64,000 bases of DNA from Symbiodinium natans (taxonomy: Eukaryota > Sar > Dinophyceae > Suessiales > Symbiodiniaceae): assembly GCA_905221605.1 (NCBI GenBank), contig CAJNDS010002835.1, positions 122,001 to 186,000 of the forward strand, in the 5' to 3' direction. How positions within the stretch are numbered: position 1 is the stretch's first letter; every line of letters begins with the position of its first letter. Below the pieces are notes generated by a model. That model saw nothing but the letters and a program-made list of their open reading frames with translations, was not told the DNA's origin and made no database searches. Made by a program: the position numbers and the translations under genes. Positions 47,701-59,064 of this stretch are shown here, piece after piece.

Positions 47701-50700
47701 GGCCTTCTCCCAATACTAAATCACGAGCCCGGGCCTCCCCCCAATACTAAATCCGGGCCTCCCCCCAATACTACATCACGAGCCCGGGCCTTCTCCCAAT
47801 ACTAAATCACGAGTCCGAGCCTTTCCGGAAGCGGGCCAGCCCCCCCTCCATTTCCATTTAAATTATTTTCATTTTATGTAAATTATAAGAACTATGTAAA
47901 TTATATAAATTAGGGTCGCGTCACTTTGGTCAGATTTTGCCGGGCCCCGCGTAGATCCAGGCAGATTTTGTCCATGGCGATTTCTCCAAAAACACAACGG
48001 ACAAAATCTGCCTGGATCTACGCATCACTTTTTTTGTAAGAAACAGCGCCGCGTAGATCCGGGCAGATTTTGTCCATGGTGTTTTCTCAAAAAACACGAA
48101 GGACAAAATTTGGCCAAATCGGGCTGCTCTTCGTCGGAGATGAGAAATGCGCGGCTCGATTTGGCCAAATTTTGCCGGGCAGCCTCCGGGCAAAATTTGG
48201 CCAAATCGGGCTGCTCTTCGTGTGCGATGAGAAATGCGCGGCTCGATTTGGCCAAATTTTGCCGGGCAGCCTCCGGGCAAAATTTGGCCAAATCGGGCTG
48301 CTCTTCGTGAGCGATGAGAAATGCGCGGCTCGATTTGGCCAAATTTTGCCGGGCAGCCTCCAGGCAAAATTTGGCCAAATCGGGCTGCTCTTCGTATGCG
48401 ATGAGAAATGCACGGCTCGATTTGGCCAAATTTTGCCGGGCAGCCTCCGGGCAAAATTTGGCCAAATCGGGCTGCTCTTCGTGTGCGATGAGAGATGCGC
48501 GGCTCGATTTGGCCAAATTTTGCCGGGCAGCCTCCGGGCAAAATCTGGCCAAATCGGGCTGCTCTTCGTATGCGATGAGAAATGCACGGCTCGATTTGGC
48601 CAAATTTTGCCGGGCAGCCTCCGGGCAAAATTTGGCCAAATCGGGCTGCTCTTCGTATGCGATGAGAGATGCGCGGCTCGATTTGGCCAAATTTTGCCGG
48701 GCAGCCTCCGGGCAAAATTTGGCCAAATCGGGCTGCTCTTCGTGTGCGATGAGAAATGCGCGGCTCGATTTGGCCAAATTTTGCCGGGCAGCCTTTCGAG
48801 AAGAAAAAGGGAAGGGAGAGATAAGGGAGAGGATCGATAAAGAAGATGCCTTGTTTTGTCTTTCCTTATCCTTTTTTCATCTCTCTTCCATTGTTGTCTT
48901 TGCTCTTCCCATTAAAAATGCAATCCTGTCTATTTCTCCTCCTCCTTCTCTCTCCGTCCTCTTCAACGACAAAAAACACAAGGAAAACATAAGAGGGGAA
49001 TGGAGGCCCTTGTCCTTTCTTATTTTCAATGGTTGGGGACATGAACGGGGTTGGCTGCTTGCCCGTGGCCCCTCTCCATGCTCCCTCCTCTTGTGCCCAA
49101 ACGGAAAAGAAAGCGAGTTCCTTTCATGTTCATTGTTATTCCTTTGGTTTTTTTGTTTCAAAGGGAAACGAACAAGAGAGAAGAAAGACAAGAAGGATAG
49201 GAAAGATGAAGACGAATACCATCTTCTCTTTGCCATGGGCAAAACCCGAGCCCTAGCTTCCAAATACACCCTATTTGAGCCACCCACCCCCCTCCCCCGT
49301 TCTCCCCCCTCTCCTTTATAGGAAACGAAAACTGGACACGAACGATGTCCTCTATCTTTTAATGCAGCAGGAGAGAGGTCCTCTCTCTCCTAATGGGACA
49401 TGAAAGTCCTCCTGTATTCGTTTTCATTGAAAGATCTGTCTCTCGAGGAAATGGAAGATCTACTCTATCTCTTTCTAGTAAACACTTCTTCAAGTAGGAG
49501 AAAGGCTTTTTCATAAGTTGTAAAAAAGGAGCTCTGTCATTCCTAAAAGAGAAGGAGAGAGGGGAGCCCTTGGAGGACCCCTTTTCAGAAGAGGCAAGGG
49601 CATTCATTACCTACACAGAGATAAAAGAGCTTTCAGATGACCTAGACACATGACTTTTTCGATTGAATTCTGTGGCTCATACTACAATAATAAAACAAAG
49701 CGCATTTGATTTTTTTTACAAAAGAGAAATAGCGCAAGGTCTTTGGAAAGAACAACTTATTCAACAAAGACAGCAAACATAAAAAAGCAACCGAAACGAA
49801 TGTTGTGCAATTTAGTTTCAGGTAGCTTCTGTGGGTTTTGTAAAAACAATACGGTATAGAAAAGCGCGTCGGTTAGACCCTTTCTCTTCAAAAACTTTCG
49901 GCTAAACCCTACACACCAAATTCGTCAAATTCTGTGGTTAGACTCGGTTAGACCCTTTCTTTGTAGAAACCTTCCGTCCAGTACTCTACGCCCGAAATCT
50001 CGTCAATTCTGTGGTTACTCCCTTTCCCTCAAAAAAACAAGGGTTAACCTGTTGAAGTTTTAGATAAGAAATAGTTATAATGGCTTCCAAAGGTTTAAAT
50101 GCTTCTGCTTTTGTAGAACAGGCAGTGAGTCGGTCGCGCCAGATTTTTGCAGTCGCGTTTTCTCGTGATATCTCCAAACAGAGGACGGACGTCTGGTGCG
50201 ATCTACGTGCCTCCGTTTGTGAAAAGGCAGCGAGTAGATCGCACCAGCGTGTTTTCTCGTGATTTCTCCGAATAGAGGACGGACAAAATCTAGTTAAACT
50301 TCCGTTGAATACCAAGAAGTGGAGGAGCTATATGCAAGGTAGGGGGAATTCCGAGTTTCTAGCGTCACTTCTCTGTCCTTTCCCATTAAGAGAAAATGAA
50401 CTTTCTCATGGCATAATCAGAGAAGAGTATCTCATTCCTTTGAGGTAGAGGCGTTCTCTTCGTTCCCGTTTAAGGAGGCAAAAGCTCTGTCACGCTCTCC
50501 CATTCCTTAGCCGGTTACAAGGTAAAGGGGCGTTTGGCTTTATGTCTTCATGCTTACTGGGTAAGGGAGGGGTTTGTCATGCTTCTTTCCTAGTGGGAAA
50601 TACATTGCCTATGTTAACATGTTAACAGCTGGAGGAAATCTTCATGTTTTAAGTTAGACGGAGAAGGAGCTCATTCATTTAGTAACTACTAGGAAGTAGA

Positions 50701-53116
50701 GGCGCTACAAAGCAGAGACCATGTAGAGGAATTCCGAGTTCCAGAATAAGTGGAAAGGGAACTTTCTCATATCGCATTCCTTTATAAGAGGTAGAGGAGC
50801 TCTCTTCATTGCTGTTTAAAGAGGCAAAAGCTCTGTCACGCTCTCCCGTTCCCCTCTCCGATTACGAAGTACAGGGGCTTTTTTGGCTTTATGTCTTCGT
50901 TCGCTTTGTCGCTCCTTCCCTATTGGGAAATAGATTGGTGCCTCTGTTAACAGCTAGGCGAACTCTTCATGGATCCCTATCTGATTAGGACTTAGAGAGG
51001 CATGAAGCGATAAAGGAGCTGTCTTTTTCTTCCTGAGGACTGGAGGGGGTTTGTCATGCTTTATGCTTTGAGGGACTCTTCATGTCTTGTTAAACAGCGA
51101 TGGCGCTCTTCATTTAATACCAATAAGAAGCAGAGTAGCTACAAGGTACAGACCAGGTAGAGGAATTTCGAGTTCCAGAATCGTTTCCCTTTCCTTTCCG
51201 ATTGAAAGTGGAAACGAACTTTCTCATGCTCTATTCATCTCAGTCCTTAAGAGGTAGAGGAGCCAGCTTCATTCCGTCAAATCATGCTCCCATCCTATTG
51301 TATCATTGAAAAATGGGCTGTGTTCCTGTTGTCTTTTTTGCCAGCTAGAGGAAACTCATCATGTGTTGAGTTCAACAATGAATGGCTCTTTAATTTAATG
51401 CCAAGATGTCGTAAGTAGAGGAGCTACGAGGTAGGGACCAGGTAGAGGAATTCCGAGTCGCAGAATCGCTTCTCTTTCCTTTCCTATTGACAGTGGAAAA
51501 GGAACTTTCTCATTTCCTATTCAGATAAGTAGTACCTCATTCCTTTAAGAGGCGGAGAAGCTTGCTTCATATCGCTTCTCTTTCCTTTCCTATTGAAAGT
51601 GGAGACGGCACTTTCTCATTTTCGAAAAAAGTATCTCATTCCTTTAAGAGGCAACGGAGCCGCCCTGTTTCCTTTAAAACAAGGCGGTTCAACAGTACCA
51701 AATTTTCTTAAAGGTTGTCTTGAAAAAAATTGGTACTGTTGAACCGCCCTGTTTTCTTCAAACACGGCAGCACGCTTCCAGAAAAATTGCCACCTTGCTA
51801 TCTCTCTCCTCTCTCACTTCCCTTTCCCTTCTCTCCTTCTAGTTTCTTTTTTAACTGATAAAACACAAGAAAGGAACTTGCGTGATAAAGCAGTGGAAGG
51901 TAAAGCAGAGGGTGACTCCTTGCGCGTGGACCTTGCCGTACTTCATCATATCCCTCTTCTCGGCCTATCTCTTCTGCTCTTTTTTCTTACTGTTCTCCTT
52001 TTCATAATTCTTCCTGTTTAGTTGTTCTTATTTCGAAAAGAAAGAGGGAAGGGAGAGATAAGGGAGGGAGGAAAGATAAAGAAAAGTGCCATCTTCTCAG
52101 CGCCTTGTTTTGTCTCTCCTTCTTCTCTATTCATCTCTCTTCTATTCTTTTCTTTGCCATTCCATTGAAACTGGATTCCTGTTATCTCTCCTCTCCTCTC
52201 TCCTTCTCTCTCGCTCCTCTTCTCCTGTTCCCCTCTAAACGATTGCTCTTTACAGATAGGTGCCCCCTCTCCTCTTCAGGAATTTCCTTTCCCTTATTTT
52301 GCTTTTTGAAGCGAAGAAAACAACAGATAAGAAGAGAGGAAAGTGAATGACTAAGTAAAGAGAGGAGCCCTTCAATTTCCCTCCCTATATCTGACGCTAT
52401 TATTCTTTCTTGGTTGTCGCCCTTCTTTCTCCCTTGAAGATGCAGAAAACGATCAGGAAGGACACCCGTTCCATCGCCCATATATGAGAGAAATCATGAG
52501 CATCAGCTGGGTTTGCTGCCGATCCAAAATGGGCGTCCTTTTTAATCGCCTTCTGTGTCTTCAAACGAGCAAAAGGACACCCTGACTAAGTGTTTCCTTG
52601 TGGTGTCCCTTTTCCTCGCTTGAAGATGCAGAAAACGATCCAAAAAGACACGCGTTCCATCGCCCATATATGGGGAGAGAGAAAAATCATGAGCATCAGT
52701 TGGGCTTGCTGCCAATCCAGAGCGGGCGTCCCTTTTAATCGCTTGCTGTGTCTTCAAACGAGCAAAAGGGACACCCTAAGTGCTTTCTTGTGGGGTGTCC
52801 CTTTTCCTCGCTTGAAGATGCAGAAAACGATCAAACAGGACACCCGTTCCATCGCCCATATATAGGGAGAGAGAGAGAGAGAGAAATCATGAGCATCAGC
52901 TGGGTTTGCTTACATGTTCATTGTTCTTCCTTTTGTTTCTTTCTTTCTAACGGAAATGAACAAGAGAAGAGAAAAATTAGAACCAGAAGAAAGATGAAAA
53001 CGAGCACCGTCTTCTCTTTGCCTGATTTTTGCGCCTCCCTCGCCTGTCTTCATTTCTCTTCCATTCTTGTCATTGCTTATCCCATTAGAGTTGCGTTCCT
53101 TTTGATCTCTCCTCTC

Positions 53117-53172
<56 letters not shown>

Positions 53173-54898
53173 TCTCTTCTCTTGTTCTCCTGTAAATCTC
53201 AAAAACACACAAAAGGAAGCTTCTTTTGCCTTTTTGAAAGAAAAAAGAAAAAAAGAGATGGGGAAACAAATTGAAGAGCTCCACTGCCTATTGTTTCATT
53301 CCCTTTCCTCTCGTTCTATGTGTTGTTTCCTTGTCGTTTCAGAGAGCAAGCAAAATGAGGGCAAGGGCTTCCTGAAGAGGAGAGAGGGCACCTATCTGCG
53401 AAGAGCAAGAATAGTCTTGTCTTGTTTAATTATAGAGGGAAAGGGAGAGACAAGGAAGGGAGAGATTATAGATAAAGAAGAGTGCCATCTCCTGTGCGCC
53501 TTGTTGTGTTCCTCCGTCTCCTTGTTTCTTGTCTCCTCTCTTCTGTTCAGTACCCTTCCAGAAAAATAAAATGGCCTCCTTGCTGTCTCTCCTCTCTCAC
53601 TTCCCTTTCCCTTCTCTCCTTCTGTTTCCTTTTAACTGATAAAACACAATAAAGGAACTTGCATGATAAAGCAGTGGAAGGTAAAGCAGAGGGTGACTCC
53701 TTGCGCGTGGACCTTGCCGTACTTCATCATATCCCTCTTCTCGGCCTATCTCTTCTGCTCTTTTTTCTTACTGTTCTCCTTTTCATAATTCTTCCTGTTT
53801 AGTTGTTCTTATTTCGAAAAGAAAGAGGGAAGGGAGAGATAAGGGAGGGAGGAAAGATAAAGAAAAGTGCCATCTTCTCAGCGCCTTGTTTTGTCTCTCC
53901 TTCTTCTCTATTCATCTCTCTTCTATTCTTTTCTTTGCCATTCCATTGAAACTGGATTCCTGTTATCTCTCCTCTCCTCTCTCCTTCTCTCTCGCTCCTC
54001 TTCTCCTGTTCCCCTCTAAACGATTGCTCTTTACAGATAGGTGCCCCCTCTCCTCTTCAGGAAATTTCCTTTCCCTTATTTTGCTTTTTGAAGCGAAGAA
54101 AACAACAGATAAGAAGAGAGGAAAGTGAATGACTAAGTAAAGAGAGGAGCCCTTCAATTTCCCTCCCTATATCTGACGCTATTATTCTTTCTTGGTTGTC
54201 GCCCTTCTTTCTCCCTTGAAGATGCAGAAAACGATCAGGAAGGACACCCGTTCCATCGCCCATATATGAGAGAAATCATGAGCATCAGCTGGGTTTGCTG
54301 CCGATCCAAAATGGGCGTCCATTTTAATCGCCTTCTGTGTCTTCAAACGAGCAAAAGGACACCCTGACTAAGTGTTTCCTTGTGGTGTCCCTTTTCCTCG
54401 CTTGAAGATGCAGAAAACGATCCAAAAAGACACGCGTTCCATCGCCCATATATGGGGAGAGAGAAAAATCATGAGCATCAGTTGGGCTTGCTGCCAATCC
54501 AGAGCGGGCGTCCCTTTTAATCGCTTGCTGTGTCTTCAAACGAGCAAAAGGGACACCCTAAGTGCTTTCTTGTGGGGTGTCCCTTTTCCTCGCTTGAAGA
54601 TGCAGAAAACGATCAAACAGGACACTCGTTCCATCGCCCATATATAGGGAGAGAGAGAGAGAGAGAAATCATGAGCATCAGCTGGGTTTGCTTACATGTT
54701 CATTGTTCTTCCTTTTGTTTCTTTCTTTCTAACGGAAATGAACAAGAGAAGAGAAAAATTAGAACCAGAAGAAAGATGAAAACGAGCACCGTCTTCTCTT
54801 TGCCTGATTTTTGCGCCTCCCTCGCCTGTCTTCATTTCTCTTCCATTCTTGTCATTGCTTATCCCATTAGAGTTGCGTTCCTTTTGATCTCTCCTCTC

Positions 54899-54956
<58 letters not shown>

Positions 54957-57203
54957 TCTCTTCTCTTGTTCTCCTGTAAATCTCAAAAACACACAAAAGG
55001 AAGCTTCTTTTGCCTTTTTGAAAGAAAAAAGAAAAAAAAGAGATGGGGAAACAAATTGAAGAGCTCCACTGCCTATTGTTTCATTCCCTTTCCTCTCGTT
55101 CTATGTGTTGTTTCCTTGTCGTTTCAGAGAGCAAGCAAAATGAGGGCAAGGGCTTCCTGAAGAGGAGAGAGGGCACCTATCTGCGAAGAGCAAGAATAGT
55201 CTTGTCTTGTTTAATTATAGAGGGAAAGGGAGAGACAAGGAAGGGAGAGATTATAGATAAAGAAGAGTGCCATCTCCTGCGCGCCTTGTTGTGTTCCTCC
55301 GTCTCCTTGTTTCTTGTCTCCTCTCTTCTGTTCAGTACCCTTCCAGAAAAATAAAATGGCCTCCTTGCTGTCTCTCCTCTCTCGCTTCCCTTTCCCTTCT
55401 CTCCTTCTGTTTCCTTTTAACTGATAAAACACAATAAAGGAACTTGCATGATAAAACCTTGCCGTACTTCATCATATCCCTCTTCTCGGCCTATCTCTTC
55501 TGCTCTGAGGAAAGATAAAGAAGAGTGCCATCTTCTCAGCGCATTGTTTTGTCTCTCCCTCTTCTCTATTCATCTCTCTTCTATTCTTTTCTTTGCTATT
55601 CCATTGAAATTGGATTCCTGTTATCTCTCCTCTCTCCTTCTCTCTCCCTCCTCTTCTCCTGTTCCTCTCTAAATGACAAAAACACAAGAAAGGAAGAACA
55701 AGAGGGGAATGGAAGCCCTTTTCCTGTCTTCTCCTGTTGCAATAAGAAGGAAAAGAGCATAGGAGATAAGGAAGGGAATTGAAGAGCTCCTCTCGCTACT
55801 TTCTCATGCCCTTTCCTTTCTATCTACCACACCAAAACACGACTCTCAGCTTCCAAATAAACCCTATCGAAGCCGGCCACCCCCCGCCCCCCCCTCCCCC
55901 CTCTCCTTTATATGAAATGAACACTAGACACGAACGACGTCCTCTATCTTTTAATGCAGCAGGAGAGAGCTCCTCTCTCTCCTAATGGGACATGAAAGTC
56001 CTCTTGTATTTGTTTTCAATGAAAGATCTGTCTCTCGAGGAAATGGAAGATCTCCTCTATCTCTTTCTAGGAAACACTTCTTCAAGTAGGAGAAAGGCTT
56101 TTTCATAAGGTGTAAATAAGGAGCTCTGTCATTCCCCAAAAAAGAAGAAGGAGAGAGGGGAGCCCTTGGAGGACCCCTTTTCAGAAGAGGCAAGGGCACT
56201 CATTACCTACACAGAGATAAAAGAGCTTTCAGATGACCTAGACACATGACTTTCGATTGAATTCTGTGGCTCATACTACAATAACAAACCAAAACGCATT
56301 GAACAGCAGCACAAGGCTATGGAAAACACCATATTTTCAGAGAGAGAGAAAAAAAGGAATTGAAGTTGAGCAACTTAGTTTCGATTAGAGTTTGTGGTTC
56401 TGCAACAACAAAACAAAATGCATTGAGAAATAACGCAAGGTCTACGGAAAGAACAACTTATTCAACAAAGACAGCAAACATAAAGAAGCAACCGAAACGA
56501 ATGTTGTGCAATTTAGTTTCAGGTAGCTTCTGTGGGTTTTGTAAAAACCATACGGTATAGAAAAGCGCGTCGGTTAGACCCTTTCTCTTCAAAAACTTTC
56601 GGCTAAACCCTACACACCAAATTCGTCAAATTCTGTGGTTAGACTCGGTTAGACTCTTTCTTTGTAGAAACCTTCCGTCCATTACCCTAGGCCCGAAATC
56701 TCGTCAATTCTGTGGTTACTCCCTTTCCCTCAAAAAAGCAAGGGTTAACCTGTTGAAGTTTTAGATAAGAAATAGTTATAATGGTCCAAAGGTTTAAATG
56801 CTTCTGCTTTTGTGGCAGAAGGAGCCAGCAACAGAACGTGTCTGGCCAAAGAGATTAGGGTTTAAATAGTCCAATGTATATAAACAAAAGACCTATGTCA
56901 AATCATACGTAAAGGTTCCTGCCTCATATATATATATATATGTGTCTTTCGAAACCCATCATCCAAGCGTTTGTTCTGTTTGCAAATAGGTGGCGGGGGC
57001 TGCGCCCCCCCCAACCCCCACGCTTTCTTGAGCCGTGCAAAGCTTGCTTCAAAGCATATATGAATCGTTTTGAAGCCCATCACGCGAGCATTGTGTTTGC
57101 AAATTGGGGTGGGCTGCGCACTGCAAACCCCACCGATTTCTTTATGATTTTTTTTGAAACCCATCATGCGAGCATTGTGTTTGCAAATGGGAGTGCCCCC
57201 CCC

Positions 57204-57239
<36 letters not shown>

Positions 57240-58691
57240 CCCCCGTAGCGTGCTTCCATGCATATGAATCTTTTGAAGCCCATCATGCGAGCATTGTGTT
57301 TGCAAATGGAGGGGGGGGGGACCCCCGGCATTTTTAAGCAAAGCTTGCTTGAAAGCATGTTGGTTTTTTTGAAACCGATCATGCGCGCACATTGTAAGCT
57401 TGCTTCAAAGCAGATGAGTCTTTTTGAAGCCGTGTGCAATCATGCGAGCGTTTGCAATGCGTGGCAGTGTTTGGGATTAAAATGCTGGAATTTCCCGCGT
57501 CTGGAGCTGTGGAAAATGCTGTATCCGGAGCCTTCAAACACGCAGAAATGCTGTCTTTTTCAGCTATCCGTTTTTTTGAGGTGGCCTGGGACGAATGCTT
57601 TCTGATCTCTATCTATTCTTTTGTTGACCCTTCACCGGCGGAGGCGCCTCTACAAGGACGACGACAACGACGGCAAGGACGACGACTCGGACGATGGCAG
57701 CCGTCGCCGCAAGGATGACAATGATGACGGCAGCAGGAGGCGCAGAAAGGATGACGATGGCAAGGATGACTCGGATGATGGCAGCAGGAGGCGCCGCAAG
57801 TACGACGACGATGGCAAGGACGATGACTCCGATGATGGCAGCAGGAGGCGCCGCAAGGATGACGACGACAATGGTGACAATGGTGATGACGACGACGGTG
57901 ACGATGACGATTATTCTCCGCCGGAAGAGGAGTGCTTGGATAAGGCGACCACGTGCAGCAAGCTCTGCTACGCCTTGAAGTTGGAAGGAGATGAGCTCAA
58001 GTGGTGCAAGCACAGGTGTACTGCGAAGTTTGGCAGCCAGCTGAAGCCGGGATTAGACCACTACTGCAAGGAGTGCAAGCACTTCTGCGAAGACCCCCCG
58101 GCGACGACCACCACCACGACCACCACCACCACAGAGATTACTGAGTGCCCTTTCTCCACCACCACCAAGGCTTACTTCACCACCACCCCCCGTGACGATG
58201 ACGATATCAAGGATGACGATGTCAAGGATGACGACGTGGATGATGACAGTCGGAGGCGCCGCAAGGATGACGGGGATGATGGCAGTCGGAGGCGCCGCAA
58301 GGATGACGGAGATGATGGCAGTCGGAGGCGCCGCAAGGATGACGACGGCAAGGATGATGACGGGGATGATGGCAGTCGGAGGCGCCGCAAGGATGACGGA
58401 GATGATGGCAGTCGGAGGCGCCGCAAGGATGACGACGGCAAGGATGATGACGGGGATGATGGCAGCCGGAGGCGCCGCAAGGATGACGGAGATGATGGCA
58501 GTCGGAGGCGCCGCAAGGATGACGACGGCAAGGATGATGACGGGTATGATGGCAGCCGGAGGCGCCGCAAGGATGACGGAGATGACGGCAGTCGGAGGCG
58601 CCGCAAGGATGACGACGGGTATGATGGCCGGAGGCGCAAGGATGACGGGTATGATGGCAGTCGGAGGCGACGCAAGGACGGGGACGACTGA
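41786..58691 (+). CDS. VWD-like, Cys-rich protein with Asp/Arg tail (copy 2, intron holds 12.2-kb insert)
   Basis: Same gene as copy 1, shifted by 5524 bp up to the insertion. It starts at ATG 41786 (signal peptide), with the VWD-like exons at about 41982-42202 and 42356-42680, and Cys-rich exons up to about 44575. The final Cys-domain, poly-Thr and Asp/Arg exon is at about 57637-58691, ending in TGA. The exon frame at 42930 is intact, unlike copy 1. The insertion lies wholly within the intron between the RRRRH-coding exon and the last exon, so splicing a ~13-kb intron could still give a full protein. Whether it does is not knowable here. Confidence 0.65.
44729..44759 (+). repeat. Left terminal inverted repeat of the 12.2-kb element
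   Basis: Contains AGGAACCTCTATGTACTATT then TGACAT, directly after the TA tract. It pairs with 56895-56925 on the opposite strand. Confidence 0.75.
44760..47530. repeat. Two-orientation minisatellite of TTTTAATAG
   Basis: Nested array of the 9-mer TTTTAATAG and its complement, organised into larger units of about 150-400 bp. The units carry AAAAAGCCTCCCAAACTATT and a marker, GTTCAGGAATCTCCAGGCCA. The marker occurs in both orientations (forward near 44930, 45335, 45985 and 46430; reverse near 45160, 45550, 45705, 46245, 46670, 46825, 47010, 47170 and 47330). Minus-strand readings give long LLKLLK/TIKTIK ORFs, which follow from the 9-bp period and are not evidence of a protein. Confidence 0.92.
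47545..47830. repeat. C-rich minisatellite, about 31-bp unit
   Basis: About nine copies of CCCGGGCCTTCTCCCAATAC plus TAAATCACGAG, with small variants. CCCGGG is self-complementary. Confidence 0.9.
47949..48023. repeat. Perfect 25-bp inverted repeat (hairpin)
   Basis: Arms 47949-47973 and 47999-48023 are exact reverse complements around a 25-base loop. The arm begins GCGTAGATCCAGGCAGATTT. A close copy of the left arm recurs at 48050-48075, and its complement, GGACAAAATTTGG, leads into the 87-bp array. Confidence 0.9.
48100..48795. repeat. 87-bp tandem array, about 8 units, each a hairpin
   Basis: Each unit has GGCAAAATTTGGCCAAATCG, a loop of about 35 bases (GGCTGCTCTTCG...), then CGATTTGGCCAAATTTTGCC. 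The two arms are exact reverse complements, joined to the next unit by GGGCAGCCTCC. Because 87 is a multiple of three and the unit has no stops, long ORFs run through it on both strands. I consider those artefacts. There are no unique spacers, so it is not CRISPR. Confidence 0.92.
48795..50340. repeat. Direct repeat block, copy L (related to 55.5-56.9 kb)
   Basis: The segment from about 49340 (CGAACGATGTCCTCTATCTT) to 50090 (TAGATAAGAAATAGTTATAA) recurs in order at about 55930-56790 with small changes. The pyrimidine-rich 48800-48970 part resembles 52020-52220, 53810-54010 and 55510-55680. No protein family was recognised in either strand. Confidence 0.8.
50320..51660. repeat. Degenerate tandem repeat with GAGGAATTCCGAGTTCCAGA
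   Basis: At least four copies, near 50330, 50705, 51140 and 51430, share in order GCTAC, a GGTA-rich stretch, GAGGAATTCCGAGTTCCAGA, a CTTTCC-rich stretch and GGAACTTTCTCAT. Spacing is irregular at about 290-440 bp. No coding signal was seen. Confidence 0.75.
51661..51777. repeat. Inverted repeat, perfect 19-bp core
   Basis: 51683-51701 (GGCGGTTCAACAGTACCAA) is the exact complement of 51730-51748. Similarity extends outward through CCTGTTT and AAAACA on both sides, giving an imperfect stem of roughly 40 bp with a ~28-base loop. Confidence 0.85.
51793..55440. repeat. Large tandem duplication, period about 1.78 kb
   Basis: The units start at about 51793 and 53577, and a truncated third starts at about 55361. 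All begin with CTTGCT(A/G)TCTCTCCTCTCTC. The two full units are nearly identical by eye. Within each unit a ~190-bp sub-repeat occurs three times (GAAGATGCAGAAAACGATC at 52436, 52622 and 52815 in unit 1), followed by a CT microsatellite (53118-53168 and 54903-54952). Confidence 0.9.
55505..56894. repeat. Direct repeat block, copy R
   Basis: Related to 48795-50340, as described there. The terminal ~120 bases before the right TIR (GGAGCCAGCAACAGAACGTG and following) do not match the left side of the element. Coding readings are low-complexity or chance. Confidence 0.75.
56895..56925 (-). repeat. Right terminal inverted repeat of the 12.2-kb element
   Basis: On the minus strand it reads GAGGCAGGAACCTTTACGTA then TGATTTGACAT, matching the left TIR at 23 of 31 positions. 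It is followed at once by the TA tract and then TGTGTCTTTCGAAACCC, the continuation of the duplicated gene. Confidence 0.75.
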
Positions 58692-59064
58692 GTGCCCTCG
58701 TGCAGCCCAAAGCCGCGAAAGCCGTTCTCGGCTGCGAGCTTGCTCATGTGGCCACTGAAGCCACGATTTGACAATTAGCAGAGGGCTAGTTTAATTTTCG
58801 CTAAGCCTGCCCATGCATGTGAGACAGCATCACGCCTGCAAGTTGTGCGAGACAGGTGGTAGTGTTTATGGGAGTGCATGGACATTGCGTGTCATCCAGT
58901 GTTGCCATCATCGCATGGAACATCGCCTCTTGCGTTGGCAGGCTTCCCCAAAGGCCATGGCATGTATCAGCCGAGTGCTTGTAACATGCTGCGTGCCACC
59001 CCGTTTTGTTTTGCTCGGATGGGCGTCGAAGATGCCCCACGGGCGCATTTAATGGCTCTCCTCC
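56926..59064. repeat. Segmental duplication, copy 2, right part
   Basis: Near-identical continuation of copy 2, matching 39180-41428 of copy 1. It has one Asp/Arg unit fewer, a longer C homopolymer near 57195-57240, and a ~35-bp deletion after the stop codon. Confidence 0.92.

Larger units (their letters stand above)
44729..56925. mobile_element. 12.2-kb TIR-bounded, repeat-filled insertion
   Basis: This block interrupts copy 2 relative to copy 1 within a TA microsatellite. Its outer 31 bases, 44729-44759 and 56895-56925, are imperfect inverted repeats: 23 of 31 positions match, with shared blocks AGGAACCT and ATTTGACAT. This fits a DNA transposon inserted at TA, as in Tc1/mariner-like elements, but the superfamily is not established. 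Target duplication cannot be told apart from the TA tract. Inside are five kinds of tandem or inverted repeats and larger direct duplications. I found no transposase-like ORF, so it would be non-autonomous. Confidence 0.75.

Noticed and set aside
48100-48795. CRISPR-like array
   Set aside because: Units are contiguous 87-bp repeats without unique spacers, in spliced eukaryotic DNA, with no cas genes.
47930-49321. Long ORFs (250-335 codons) on both strands
   Set aside because: They arise because the 87-bp unit is a multiple of three without stops. The downstream extension is low-complexity and related to other non-coding repeat blocks.
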